64,000 nt of DNA from Petrolisthes cinctipes (GCA_033782935.1 JAWQEG010001313.1:772001-836000); one strand, 5' to 3'. Shown: positions 22,361 to 34,705, counted from the first letter of the stretch. Made by a program: numbers and translations. The notes: a model not told the origin generated them from the letters alone.

Positions 22361-23734
22361 CTTGGGACCAGCGCTGAGTTGTACTAACTTATGTAATCAG
22401 TAACTCTCTTCTCTGTAGTGAGGTTGGATTATCTGGTGTTGTTGGTATCTGTGTAATTGAACGAGGAATATGGTGTACAGTTCTTGACTTTAATTCTCCC
22501 GGTCATTATGCTGAGAGTGTAAGACCTGGACACTTATGGCTAAACTTGACTCCTTTGGCACTAACAGTCGTAGGCAAGAATATCGGTGGTGTTGAAGATA
22601 CTTATAGATGGTATAGTCAGCGTCGTCAATCCTCTTTTCCTTGGTGTGAATCCCGTACAACTTGATTAATTCCGAATCGTTCATTGGTGAGAGGGAAGAG
22701 TCGGAGAGTGCAGCCAGGGTATGTCTGTCACCAGTGTGAAGTTTGGGGGGTGACTGAATACATACTACAATACATACTACAATACATACTACAATATGTA
22801 TTACACATGTGACAACTTAGGGAATTATTAACTTAGGTTTATTATGTAAATAAGCTGAAACATTCTCTTTTTATTGGACACATTAGTGAGTTTGGAAATT
22901 CACCTATATATGTAAGTAAATCACTTGATACATGTCATCCAGGAATATGAAGATATTCACAAAGAAGAAGCTCGAAGTCCCATACATATGAATGACACTA
23001 CTATCTCTGTGTTCAGGTAAACATTCACTGGAATTTCCATTTAATGTCAGTGTTGGACGTTTGACAAATGGTGGCAGGTGGAACTGCTGGTATCTTATAA
23101 TTATTTTGGTTTGACAAAGGGAAATTATATAATATCCTTATGATGATATAACAACCTTACGTAACAAAATATGACCATACTAACAATTTTATAAGTTAAT
23201 TCTCAAGATTATCATACCTGATAATATAATTTACATATTCCTGGCCATTATAAGTGTGTCTGCAGACAATCCATCTGGTGATTGCCACCTTCACAACACA
23301 TTATCACTCCAGCTCTAGTTGAGTGTAGATGTTCCTTTCCTCCTTAGTCCTGTGTTGTGGATTTCATACTGTTATTGTTTCTATTGATTGTCTGTTTTCT
23401 CGAATTTTGTTCTGTAATGTGTGTGTGTGTGTATGTGTTCTGGGTCTTGTTTACCTTCCATGTTTTGCTGTTGATCTGTTGTCTGATGCTATGCCTAACA
23501 GTTTCTAAGGTGGTCACTGTTGTACACTTTGAAGAGTTTGTTTGCTTTCCCATCAATGCCTTACCTGGCCTGATGGAGAGCTGTTTATCGGATGTAACTT
23601 TCTGTCTGGAGGCCAACTCAGACATAACAGAAGACAATGAGTTTTCACAGTAGGATAAATGGTTGCCTTGGCAGCCCTTACCTAATATCCCCCTCTTCTC
23701 AATCATTTCTCAGCATTGGTTACAGATATCCATC

Positions 23735-24193
23735 TCATTCACCTCTACCAAGCAATTTGTGGACCCTTTTTCTGACTGCTAGGAATTTCCTAATGTGGAT
23801 TGTATACCTCTCACTGCCAAGACCGACAAGTATACTTCGGCTGTGTGTGACGTACTTAACTCTCAGTCTTCTTTGCCTTGCTCTGGTGCTTCGACCCCTA
23901 CCCACTCCTGGTCCTCGTCTCATTCTCCTGCGTTTGCCCTGGGTGACACATGAGTCAAGCTTTCCTTTTCTATGGACATGAAGCTGCAGTGGTTGTTTGT
24001 CGTTAACAAGGCCCTCGAACTGCATCATGAACTGGCTGAAGTAAAGATGTCTGCAATCACATCCCGGTTCATCTACATCTTCAGAAAGTGTCAGGACAAC
24101 ATCGAGAGAGTCAAGTATGGTGAATATTTTTGTCTCTCCCTCACATTCCTCAGGGTTCGCCTGAGAGGCCTCGTGGGGTTGTATAGTCCCCAA
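23735..24193 (-). CDS. Unrecognised 152-codon ORF, doubtful
   Basis: The longest non-repetitive minus-strand ORF in 22-24.6 kb, starting MGTIQPHEASQANPEE. It has a basic middle part with RRRMRRGPGVGRGRSTRARQ and no motif that I recognise. The C-terminal neighbour frame (23706-23344) is also open for 120 codons, but in another phase. The region sits between a LINE relic and a minisatellite, so a decayed transposon ORF is as likely as a host exon. Confidence 0.2.
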   Translation of the reverse strand: MGTIQPHEASQANPEECEGETKIFTILDSLDVVLTLSEDVDEPGCDCRHLYFSQFMMQFEGLVNDKQPLQLHVHRKGKLDSCVTQGKRRRMRRGPGVGRGRSTRARQRRLRVKYVTHSRSILVGLGSERYTIHIRKFLAVRKRVHKLLGRGE

Positions 24194-24225
24194 GAAGATT
24201 TAATGTACCCCAGCTCCATAGTCCC

Positions 24226-24606
24226 CAAGCAGACTTAAAGTACCCCAGCTACATAGCATCCACGCAGACTCTTAAGAACCCCAGCTACATAGTACCCATG
24301 CAGACTCTTAAGAAACCCAGCTACATAGTACCCATACAGACTCTTAAGAACCCCAGCTACATAGTACCCATGCAGACTCTTAAGAACCCCAGCTACATAG
24401 TACCCATGCAGACTCTTAAGAACCCTAGCTACATAGTACCCATGCAGACTCTTAAGAACCCCAGCTACATAGTACCCACGCAGACTCTTAAGAACCCCAG
24501 CTACATAGTACCCATGCAGACTCTTAAGAACCCCAGCTACATAGTACCCATGCAGACTCTTAAGAACCCCAGCTACATAGTACCCAAGCAGACTAAAAGT
24601 ACCCAA
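24226..24606. repeat. 36-bp minisatellite, ~10 copies
   Basis: The unit CAGACTCTTAAGAACCCCAG then CTACATAGTACCCATG has a period of exactly 36 bp. Because 36 is divisible by 3, it reads as a 12-residue repeat on + (QTLKNPSYIVPM) and on - (LHGYYVAGVLKS). No start context or flanking domain supports translation. Confidence 0.95.
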
Positions 24607-26100
24607 GCTACATCTTCACCTGGTTTCCTGTTGATGTTGACCAGAGTCTTGCCGAGGGACACCCTGGTGTGTACGCTGCCTTTTGTTTCCTCCAGGATCT
24701 TCTTCAGATTTTCCGATATTTTTAAGGGGCCGTCGTTTCCTGTTTGGGGCATCCTGTTCTATCATTATCTTGTCTTGCTGGTCCCTCGCAATTCTGTTCT
24801 TCCATCTAAGCTTCGGTCTTCCTCTACCTCCTCTTTCCTCCACTTCTATATTCATGATTCTTCTTCACACTTGGTTCTCTTCCGTACACATACAATGTCC
24901 ATACCACTATAGTATTCTTTGCTGTACCATCTTCGATACTTCCATCATCTTGGTCATTTCGCTAATATGTTCATTCCGGACACTATCTCTTCTTGTGACT
25001 CAATATATCCACCTCAGCATTCACATTTCCGCAATTTCCAGTTTCTGTTCTTGAGCTTTCATTATATTATAAAGCTTCTATTTAATCTTTGCACTAATTT
25101 TCTTGTTACATAGAACTCCGGTTGACTTTCTCCAGTTAATTCAAGCTCACTGTATTCTCTGGCTACTTTCAGCCTCAATATCTTTGAAACTTCTGATCCC
25201 AGGTATTTGAAATTCTGCACCTTCTTGATATTTTTTGCATCCATTCTGTCTTATCCCTGCCCTGCCTCCCATCACCTCTCACCCATCAATAATCCATCAT
25301 AAGTTCTGCTTAAGCTTCATGCCTCTATCTTCCAGGGCTTGACACCTTTCCAGTTTTTGTTCCTCTCCATCCTTGCTCAAGTCAACCAATACAATGTCAT
25401 CCAAGAATAAAGCACTACATGTAACCTCCTCTCTAACATCTGCAGTCATCACATCCATCACAAGATCGAAAATGTAAGGGCTGAGAACCGACACTCTTCC
25501 GTCATTCTAACAACACTTCTTACTCGAGCCGTTGCTCCTGCATACATACTGTATCTTGCTGAACAATTACATACATCTTAGGAACTTCTTTCACCTTCAT
25601 ACATCTCCAAACTTCCTGCTTTGAAACCCAATCATACACTTTCTCCAGATCAATGAACACCAAGTGTAGCTCTTTCTGCTTTCTTCTGAACTTCTCTGTT
25701 GGCTGTCTCAAAGAAAATATTGCATCCACTGTCCCTTTTCCGGTATAAACCCGAACTGTTCTTCTCTTACACAAGTTTCTCTCCATATTCTCTCTTCTAT
25801 CTAATACAGAACTCATGCATAGATTTCCATCATCTAAAACATAGGTTTTATGCCTCTGTAATTACTACAGTCCTGGATGTCTCCTTTCTCTTTATAAATC
25901 AGTACCAGTACATTGTAGCCAGCCAATCTCATAATATATTCACTCCTTTTCTCCCTAAACATTTCCACTCTTTGACTGGTAATACCATCAGGACCAACTG
26001 TCTTTCCTTCTTTCATTTTTAGTAACGCTATTTGTACTTCCTCTCCATTAATATCTTGTACTTCTCTTACATGCTGATATCCATCTTCTATAGTTTTCCT

Positions 26101-26283
26101 CATTCAATAATTCCCTGGTGATGTGGGCAAAACTTTAAGGGTTTTGGCGCCCCTTCGGTCCCAGCCACAGGCTTTTAGTTCTTCAACTGTCCCTCTTTCC
26201 TTTCTATCTCCTTCCTGCTTGCTGTCTCCACTCTCCATCACCTTTTTCTTGCGCTATATGACCTCGCTGTTGCGGAGCCTAAT

Positions 26284-26317
<34 letters not shown>

Positions 26318-26325
26318 CAATAATT
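26101..26325. mobile_element. 201-bp SINE-like insertion with (AATC)n tail and 12-bp target duplication, inside the RTE LINE
   Basis: CATTCAATAATT occurs at 26101-26112 and 26314-26325. The 201 bp between starts CCCTGGTGATGTGGGC and ends in AATC repeats (about 26283-26313). The insert interrupts the RTE frame between its linker and reverse transcriptase, and removing it restores collinearity of the domain order. A tail of short repeats plus a target duplication is typical of a SINE or a truncated LINE 3' end. No convincing tRNA A/B box was found. Confidence 0.85.
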
Positions 26326-26894
26326 TCTTAAAATACACCATGTATTTACACCATCCTTATCTGTCAACACTCTCCCTCCTCATCCTTGATCTACTTGATG
26401 TGTGTTAGATCTTTGGTGGCTTTGTTTCTGTTCTTCGCTATCCTATACATATTCTTCTGTCCCTCTGTCGCCTCTAGCTACTCATAGAAATCATTCGTTG
26501 CTGTCGCCTTACCCTGTGCTACTGCTCCTTTGTATTCTATACAAGCCACTTTCCAAGCCTCTCTAATCTCTTTCGAAACATTTGTGTCATAGGCTCTCTT
26601 TGCTTTTTTCTGTTTACTGATTTTTCTCCAGTGTATTCTGGTTCAACCACCAAGTTTCTTTATTATTTTGTTGTTCTTTGCCAAATGTTTTACTGACAAC
26701 TTCTTCCTCTTTATCAAATCACATTAATATTCTCGTTCCACCAGGTGTTCGTATTTTATTCTGGTTTGATGTTACACAGAAATGCTTCATTAAAGTCTGC
26801 CTCAGTTTTTGATGTTTCATTCTACACCCTTTTATCTTTGGTTCTCCCTTCGAAGTTCAAATTCCTGCAGTAAAATAATCTGATACCACTAAAC

Positions 26895-26996
26895 ACCCCC
26901 CCCCCAAGCCTGTCCCCCAATTCCCGTACCCCCCTAGCACACACAACCCCCCCTCCCCAAGCCTGTCTCTCTATTTCTGCACCCCCCTAAACACTT
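26895..26996. repeat. C-rich minisatellite (AAGCCTGTCCCCC family), two units
   Basis: CCAAGCCTGTCCCCCAATTC and CCAAGCCTGTCTCTCTATTT, each followed by TGCACCCCCCTA-type sequence, inside the RTE relic. The same unit forms the array at 32480-32795. Confidence 0.85.
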
Positions 26997-27814
26997 TCCC
27001 CTCTTATCGTTTTACAATTCTTCAGTTCAGCCAGTTGCCCTCTCCTATACAAAATGATATCTATCTGTGTCTGCCTTACTACACTGCTGTATGTAGCATA
27101 ATTTTTGCACGTAAAGAAGGTGTTACAAATTGCAAGATCAAATGCCACTGCGAAATGCACGCTTCAATCTCCTTCCTCATTCATCTCGCCGATGCCATGT
27201 CCTCCATAAACTCTACCTATATTTTCACCAACATGTCTATTTAGGTCATATCCGATAATTACTCTCTCGTCTGCAAACATCGACGTCATGAACTCATTCA
27301 TTGTTCTCCAGAACTCAATTTTATCTTCCTATTCACATGCTACTTGTGGAACACATCTAGTTACTATGTTCAACACCTTTTCTCCACTACACACCTTTAT
27401 TCGCATTATTCTATAATATATTCATTTAACCTACACTTCCTTATCTTTCATAATATATCCTTGCTGATAATGATCCACTTCTTCCATAGTTGTTAGCTCC
27501 ACTGTACAGCATCTTATAACCAATGCCTATCTCCTTTGCTTTATTTAATTTCCATCTTCTTTCCTGTACACACAATATATCCATCTTCTTTCTCTCCATA
27601 ACATCTACAAGCTCTACAACGCCTGGTAATGCTGCCAACATTCAGGGTTCTGACTCGTTTCCTCTAGGATGGTTCCTCTGTATTACTGTTGACTGTAGTC
27701 TTCCTCACCCACCTCCACTTGAGATTTCCTTCCATTTCCTCTCCTGTCTTCCACCATGTGAGGTCTCCCTGGGGTAGGGGGCTACAAATACTTCCCCAGT
27801 ACCCCTGCTTGTTC

Positions 27815-27955
27815 ACAGCACTGCATCTACCATCACCTTACCAGTCTACTACCACAGTCTGCTACCACAGCACTGCATCCACCTTCACCTTCCCAGTCTA
27901 CTACCACAGTCTACTACCACAGCACTGCATCCACCATCACCTTCCCAGTGTATTC
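27815..27955. repeat. Short tandem repeat, CTACCACAGTCTRCTACCAC units
   Basis: Three diverged copies built on CACTGCATCYACC, ATCACCTTCCCAGT and CTACTACCACAGTCT. The overlapping + strand ORF (27689-28189) is explained by this and by the LINE flank; no domain was recognised. 28190-28730 has no recognisable gene. Confidence 0.7.
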
Positions 27956-28730
27956 CTCCCAACAATCCTGCCCCACCTCCGAACCTTGCCCTCCTCCAGT
28001 TTGTTGCTTCTGTCATGGCACGATGTAGTTCCCTGGAGAACCGCTTTTCTGCCCATGAAGCCAGGAGTGACAGGCTGGTTGCCTCTTTGTCCGCTTCTAA
28101 TCCCAAATTCTCCACCGTTGTTGAGACTCAGTAATCCATCATCTCAGCCGTCACCACCCTTACCTTACCGACGAGATGGGTATTATTGACACATGTCTTG
28201 AGAAGATTTGTGTGTCAGTTTCTTCTCTTGGTTTGTCTCCTTCTCCAGGTCGTTCATCTGCCTCTACTCTCTGGACTTCTTCCTCCAAGCATAGGGTTCG
28301 CTCTTATTGTCATCTCCTGGAGCTTCTGTGGTATCACCAGTTATGTTTAACTCAGTCAACTCATGGTCTATGTTTTTCCTCATCAGCCGAGTATTTTCTT
28401 TCTCCAGGAAGTATACTGTATATAGGATGGTCTCTCACCTCTGGACAAACTCTTAACTTGTATACATAGCTTCTAGCCACATCACCTTCTTCTGTACCTC
28501 CACCGATCATGCCATGACCTTTCAGCTTCGGGAAGGTACTTTTTTTTTTTCTATACCTCAACCTCGGGACTGTAGGCCGTGACAAATGAGACCCACAAAG
28601 GAGATATGTACATAATTTTATGAGTGTCTCCCAGACACACCTCCAACTTCGTTGTACCGCCCATTCATAGATGCTTTACGCAAGAGAGTTTTATACAGAG
28701 TATTTGACAGTAGCGTTCTTGTCTTGTCTC

Positions 28731-28732
<2 letters not shown>

Positions 28733-28801
<69 letters not shown>
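28733..28801. repeat. (GA)n microsatellite
   Basis: About 34 GA repeats. Confidence 0.97.
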
Positions 28802-28806
<5 letters not shown>

Positions 28807-29067
28807 TTAGATGTGGGACAGACCGGATGAAGATAAACAAATCAAGACAGGAAAAAAATGTGCTCTCTGTGCGATAAAACACACACACATTAAACTGGAA
28901 CAATGACACGTGACAAGGAATAAAAACAGAAATAGAAAAACGAAAGAAAATGGTTATTGACTGGCAGGTGTGCAGTACAGAAGAGTGTATGGAATTATAA
29001 TAGTGTGTCAAATTATAGGACATGAAATATTATAGAGCGTTTTTAGCCCATCAGGATGGTGGAATGT

Positions 29068-29180
29068 GAAGTTAATTTGTGGGGAAACAAACACACACAC
29101 ATCACTGCTTGGGTTCTTTACTTGGTTAATTTGTGGGGAAACAAACACACACATCTCTGCTTAGGTTCTTTACTTAGTCC
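29068..29180. repeat. Direct duplication of ~55 bp
   Basis: GTTAATTTGTGGGGAAACAA then ACACACACATC...CTGCTT.GGTTCTTTACTT occurs twice. 29200-30850 is AT-rich sequence in which I see no gene, RNA or clear repeat. Confidence 0.8.
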
Positions 29181-30856
29181 ACGCTTGCTCTCTGCTACAG
29201 ATTTCTACATTATGGAGGCATCACACACAAATAAGGATACTATATATAAATGTGGCATTTCAGAACAATAAAATTAATAATGGATCACTTCCACAAACAA
29301 AATTAATTACAAATTAATATAGTAATTTGCCTTTTACATATTAACACTAATGGTGACGTTGCACAAATACAGTAACGTTATCAGTTGCACATTTAACGTA
29401 TGTAAATATTGTCAGTGAGTTTTGGAATTACAAAGTCTTCCTTAAGTTATCATCCTACTTACACAAAGTTTAAAACTACACTTTATTATTGTGTGGGTCA
29501 TGGAATGTCCAGAATTCTTTCAGAAGGTTGTCGGACAGATAATATTAAGAACCACTGACTGACAGTGATGCTTTGGCTAAACATTTATACTAAACTCATA
29601 TCAATACCTCACTTAAGGTTGTCATAGATTTCAATCCTTCACGGAACATTATTTGAAATATATACTAAATTGAAAGTTTCTCCCTCACGCTTGAGACAAA
29701 GGTGGATGTGGAAAACATTATTATGGAGGAGAATGGTAGTAGGAATGTCATGGGTTAGGGAAGGGATTAAATGATTACAAGGTAGGATACAGGTGTGTAA
29801 TAAAGCAAGAAGTATTATGTCTATTTATGATAGTTGTAAGGAGGAGTGAAGTATACACCAAGGGAGAGTTAGGTGAGCAAGAAAAGTCATCAAGAGGGGT
29901 GATGCTATTGAATACTAATAATCACGATGGATATAATAATTAATAAAAACATTAATATGAGTAAGGTTGTGCGCATTATAACTTCAAGGTATACGCCTAT
30001 TTCTATTTTAATGTCAGTACAATGACAACTTAAAACATAGAATATATCAGAGTGAGTAAGGCATATACAGACGAGTCAATGAAATGAAACTGATAGGAGA
30101 GATTGGGGAATAGAAAGACAAGAAAGAATCAGAGTCCAGTGTGGTAATAGGAAGGAACAAAAGAGGGAATGATTGATAGAGACAATGGAAAGAAGATTAT
30201 TTGTCACACTGTATTACCTGTGTTAAACAAATGGTAACAAATAATGTTAAGTCACAACATGTACGAAATATTCATGTTACTAAAATACATGTCGAAGTTT
30301 AAATTAATACTTCATAACAATGGAGGTATAAATGGAAGGTTACTTAACACTGAATGGGGAGAGGGGAGGCCAGGAGGGGAATTACTGTATTTATAGAACA
30401 AAAAAACATGTAATGGCATAACACACACTGCCATTATCTATGTTGATGACGTGTGTATCTGGCAACGTTATTGTATTCTTGCAACGTTACCTCTATGACT
30501 GAAAATGCTTTGGTATATTGAATATACAACTTTCTGGCAACATTATATATATTTCTGTGTGTTGGTATCCGTAAACAAAAACCTTTCTGCACCAATATCA
30601 TATATTTCTCAATAATATTATGATTCCACCTTCACAACATATATAATATTATAACTTTGAGGAATTTGTTGTTAAATTATTCTAGTTCACATATGGTCAT
30701 CTGTAATATTATACATTTAAACCATGTACAGCTGTCAATTCTATCACATAGAGTGTTCCCTGATTAACAGGAACGTATCATGGACTAAGAAGGACAAACT
30801 TCTGGTATTGACTGTACAGCTGTGTTTATGATTCCCTGAGACACCATCTTATGGAA

Positions 30857-31032
30857 GGAACTTGACCTTCTCTATCCTTACTGGACAGTAGGTAGTTGAA
30901 TCAAACTGTCTGACCAACACACACAGTGAAGCTAACAATAATATTATATTGAGGGAACTTGACCTTCTCTATCCTTACTGGACAGCAGGTAGTTGAATCA
31001 AACTGTCTGACCAACACACACAGTAAAGCTAT
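30857..31032. repeat. ~98-bp direct duplication
   Basis: GGAACTTGACCTTCTCTATC through CCAACACACACAGTRAAGCTA occurs at about 30857-30933 and 30955-31031. Confidence 0.9.
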
Positions 31033-31322
31033 ATATACATATGTATATATAAATATTTATTTATTTATATTGGTATCTTTCTACCCATCTATTTACCATT
31101 GATGAAATACATTAGTTGTTGTGTGTTCATAATGATATGAGTGGAATGGTGGTGATGACAAGTGTTACATTACACTCTACTTTGACATTTTATTCTCCCC
31201 TTTCTTATAAGTTTCAAAGGTAGGCCATTATCTCCCACACTCCCTCCCTCCCTCCCTTTCTCCCTCGATTTCGTTCTCACTCTCCCTCTCCCTCTCTCCA
31301 TACTTGATTAAACCTTCGTCTT

Positions 31323-31326
<4 letters not shown>

Positions 31327-31387
<61 letters not shown>
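31327..31387. repeat. (CT)n microsatellite
   Basis: About 30 CT repeats. Confidence 0.97.
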
Positions 31388-31390
<3 letters not shown>

Positions 31391-31624
31391 AACACTCAGG
31401 AAACCCCCATCGTTGAGGCAAAAATGGAGTGAGTTTATTTCCTCTCTCTCCAAGGTTGACGTCACCAACGAGAACTTTTGGGTCTGGGACTATAAACAAT
31501 ATTATAGTAAGAACAAAGGGTTTTTTATCCCCTTGTTTAGCCAATATATAAATATTATCAGGTGTCTAAGACCAGTTATTACACAGAATAAAACAAGTTA
31601 TTAATTGCAATTATAACATGTACA

Positions 31625-31638
31625 GTGTGTGTGTGTTT

Positions 31639-31689
<51 letters not shown>

Positions 31690-31692
31690 TGT
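31625..31692. repeat. (GT)n microsatellite
   Basis: GT repeats with a few TTTGTGTA interruptions. The ORF that crosses it (31618-31989) continues for about 100 non-repeat codons but has no recognisable domain. 31990-32470 is AT-rich with nothing recognised. Confidence 0.95.
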
Positions 31693-32479
31693 GATCCAAC
31701 AAGTCCTCCACTCATAGATTCTAGTGTTCTTCCCTACATCCTAAAGGTGTGTATGGTAATAATATACAACCCTTGTCAAGGGGAATATGAAAGTTACTAT
31801 ATTGATTTAACAAGTTGTAATGACACAATAATTAACAAAGGATTAACTTGTTCGCAGTACACTGGAATTCATAATCTAATATGTTTTATCTCTTCCTCCA
31901 CTGTCCCAATGGATGACGTCATGACACTTCCTGTGTGCGTAGGTGTATGTGTGTGTGTGGTCACTACTGGATTTGCAACCATCTTGTAGTGTTGTGTTTG
32001 TATAAATCCTTCTCAACTTCAGCATTACAGTGCTTCAATCTCTGGAGTTTATTATCAAGAAGAACCTTACACATAATATTGGGTAAAGTGTTTTGTTGTT
32101 ACTATTAATTAAATCCTGCACTCAACTATTTTGGATTGTCTTCCTTTGAAATGCTCTGTATTTCTTCATAATCTCTCCCTCTCTTTATCACTTCCTATCT
32201 TTCCTCTCCTATATTCTTCTTTGGTCAGGTTTCTTCTGTGTCAACATACATTCTTTTCTGTACTGAACAGTTCCACCTTGCAATCCTCCCTCAATTCTTC
32301 TTTGAGTAATAATAGGTACACTTGGACATTGTGAACCAACACTACCAACATTAACCATTACATTGTCAGGTGATATTATAATATTTAATATTGATCATAA
32401 TAAGTGATTGGTTGGAGACCAATTTAGTTTTAATAAATAAAGTAATGATAATATTAGTAATGTATATTAAGCCCCAGGT

Positions 32480-32795
32480 CCGTGAGTTTAAGGGGGTGCG
32501 GGAGTAGGGGACAGGTTTGGGGGGGGTTTGCAGGGTGTGGGAATAGGGGGACAGGCTTTGGGTGGGTAGAAAGCCTGTCCCCCTACTCCCCCACCCCCCT
32601 TCAAGCCTGTCCCCCTATTCCCGCAACCCCCCTAAGCCTGTCCCCATATTCCTGCACCTTCCTAAACCCCCCCAAGCCTGTCCCCCTACTCCCGCACCCC
32701 CCTAATCCCCCCCTCAAGCCTGTCCCCTACTCCCGCACCCCCCTAAGCTCCCCCCCCTCCAAGCCTGTGCCCCTATTCCCGCACCCCCTTAATTA
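32480..32795. repeat. C-rich minisatellite in an inverted (hairpin) arrangement
   Basis: Units of ~30 bp (AAGCCTGTCCCCCTA then TTCCCGCACCCCCCTAA) repeat about six times from 32570 to 32795. 32486-32570 carries the same unit as its reverse complement (GGGGTGCGGGAGTAGGGGAC; GGGGGACAGGCTT). The symmetry centre is near 32570. Confidence 0.9.
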
Positions 32796-32845
32796 AAACC
32801 GTTTACTGAGGGGTTACTACCATGGCTGGGAGTTGGCCTGGCCTG

Positions 32846-34460
32846 GCTGCATATTCCGAAACTGTTGTTAATTTCGACACCATCTAAAATATCAGCCAAT
32901 CAGGCGCCTTTCTCTCGTCATGACGTCACCTCCGATTAACCAATCACACTACGAAAGGTATGACTTCATAGCTTGCTTTTATTGTTATAAGACATTGCAC
33001 TTTTTCATGGTAGAAGTGGTCATTTATTTCTTTATACCTCATTAATTTCAGTAAATATTTACTTGGTTCTTTGAATACAAACGGAATAATGGTAGAGGAT
33101 TAACATTATAGTAAAAAATGCGTCAGTCTAATAAAAAATGAACTAAAAATTAAGCTGAAGTGAAAAAAGTGACTATCTGAAATATCAGCCTCTCAAGACT
33201 CACGAGCTTCTCTTGTGTCATGACGTCATATTCCGATTAACTAATGACTCGCGCTTATCATCGTGAAAAAAAAATATATAAAAACATTGCACTCCTTTAC
33301 GACAGCTGTCATTTTTTCCATTATACAGTCACGAGCACTAAGGTATACAGCTTTGGTTGAAGCTTTGAACAGTCCAATTCACCAACGAAGTACTGTAATT
33401 CCAATGGAGATCTTATTGTGCATTTATTTACGGTCTCTAGGTATTCCAAGCACACCTAATTAGTTATTAGTGCTCGTTACTGTACCTCATTTATTTCGTG
33501 AAATAATGGTGGGATGATTTTGATTGTAGATAAGACTGAAAATAAATGATGGTAACTAAGGTCTGTCTTGTGTTCTCTCTCCCTTTGATTATACCCAACA
33601 TCATGGAGCATCGAGGTCCTTTATCTTTGTGGGGTTATTCAATCTCCTGGCAATTTGCACTGAAATATTGCTTAACAGCTTTCCATTTATATTCTTGTAT
33701 ATCGTAAAGGGTCAACCTGGCTATTATTCTAATTGGTACTACAATTTAGTTGTAAGTTACAAAGTGATATGCACACCTACTTTATTGATATAATACACCT
33801 GTATAGTAGTACAGTAGTATAGTAGTATATAGTAGTATAAATAAACTGGTCATGAGTTGCCAACTGGAAATTTCTTAAGGCGCTAAACTTACTCCCAAAA
33901 AGCGCTAAAAAAGCGCTATTTTTTATAAATGTCCCACAAAACCTTCTGATTGTTATTTACTTATTACTCTTTATTATGTCAGGACTCTGAAATAATTAAA
34001 ACCACCAAGAAATGCGCAACAAAAACACAGAAAAGCAGCTGCCAAATGGCACTAGAGCCAAATTGTAAGAGCTATATTGTTCTATAAAGTGCCGAATCTA
34101 GCTCCAAAAGCGCTAAATTGGCAACTCTGGTGACTGTGGCGCATGCAGCAGATACGTCATGGCGGCAATAACGCATAAAAACTGGATCAGACCTTATGCT
34201 CGAGAGTGCACTTCTTTGGCTGATATTTATGCATAATAATAATAACGTATTATAATAATCATTATTAGTATTATTATGCACAATAATAATAATTGGTGTA
34301 ATCGCATACGTTGGAGTGAACGACGCAATGACGTCATACCTTTGGAAGAGTGTGATTGGTCAATCGGAGGTGACGTCATGACGAGAGAAAGGCGCCTGAT
34401 TGGCTGATAATTTAGATAGTGCCGAAATTAACAACAGTTTCGGTATATGCGGCCTGGCTG
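32846..34460. mobile_element. 1.6-kb element with ~125-bp terminal inverted repeats, non-autonomous
   Basis: The left arm (about 32846-32970) and the right arm (about 34335-34460) are inverted copies. Shared words are CGAAACTGTTGTTAATTTCG, ATCAGCCAATCAGGCGCC, TTTCTCTCGTCATGACGTCA and CTCCGATT-ACCAATCACAC. A diverged direct copy of the left subterminal part sits at 33178-33320 (AATATCAGCC, TCATGACGTCAT, ACATTGCACT). There is no transposase ORF. The target duplication is not clear, so the superfamily is open. Confidence 0.75.
33844..34133. mobile_element. Nested hAT-like MITE candidate
   Basis: Left end GAGTTGCCAACTGG (about 33853) with GGCGCTAAACTTACTCCCAAA inside. Right end on minus GAGTTGCCAATTTAGCGC (from about 34126) with TTTTGGAGCTAGATTCGGCA. 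The ends match as imperfect inverted repeats of the GAGTTGCCAA type. Flanks CTGGTCAT and CTGGTGAC agree at 6 of 8 bases, consistent with an old 8-bp target duplication. Confidence 0.5.
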
Positions 34461-34479
34461 ACGTTCACGGAGATTATCT

Positions 34480-34705
34480 CATCACAGGAAGAGATGAAGA
34501 GAAACTAGATATTGAAGGAGGGAAGCAGGGAGAGGGAAGGGAGAGAGAGTGTGTGGGACGGAGGGAGTGGACAGTGAAGGAACAAGGAGGGAGAGGGAAG
34601 GGAGAGAGAGTGTGAGGGAGGGAGGGAGCGAGAGAGTGGACAGTGAAGGAAGAAGGTGGGAGAGGGAGGGGAGAGAGTGTGTGAGGGAGGGAGGGAGGGA
34701 GAGAA
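34480..34705. repeat. Purine-rich ~60-bp imperfect repeats
   Basis: GAAGGAGGGAGAGGGAAGGG and GAGAGAGTGTGTGAGGGAGG style units repeat about three to four times, with TGGACAGTGAAGGAA as a marker. Confidence 0.8.

Larger units (their letters stand above)
24616..27690 (-). pseudogene. RTE-type LINE, near full length but decayed (endonuclease plus reverse transcriptase)
   Basis: Minus-strand order: endonuclease start VRTLNVGSITRR (about 27660), VDVMERKKMDILCVQERRW and LYSGANN (27620-27490), linker with KETWWLNQN (about 26650). After the insertion comes MRKTIEDGYQHVREVQDING, then KMKEGKTVGPDGI (about 26000), IYKEKGDIQDCSNYRGI (about 25870), HLVFIDLEKVYDWV (about 25640), MSVLSPYIFDLVMDVM (about 25490), FLDDIVLVD (about 25400), FKYLGSEVS (about 25210) and finally EERGGRGRPKLRWKNRIARD (about 24840-24780). 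The usual FADD is FLDD here, so the catalytic motif is altered, and multiple stops and frameshifts occur. The enzyme would have primed reverse transcription at its nick site. This copy is long inactive. Confidence 0.85.

Noticed and set aside
24235..24912. 12-residue protein repeats on both strands (QTLKNPSYIVPM; LHGYYVAGVLKS)
   Set aside because: A 36-bp minisatellite, open on both strands because its length is a multiple of 3. No flanking domain and no sign of constraint.
27689..28189. 166-codon + strand ORF
   Set aside because: Covers the 5' flank of the RTE relic and a CTACCACAG tandem repeat. No domain is recognised and the Pro/Ser/Leu composition fits non-coding pyrimidine-rich DNA.
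31618..31989. 123-codon ORF after the GT run
   Set aside because: About 25 codons are microsatellite. The remainder has no recognisable domain, and the frame ends near further GT-rich DNA. A short unknown exon cannot be excluded, but nothing supports it.
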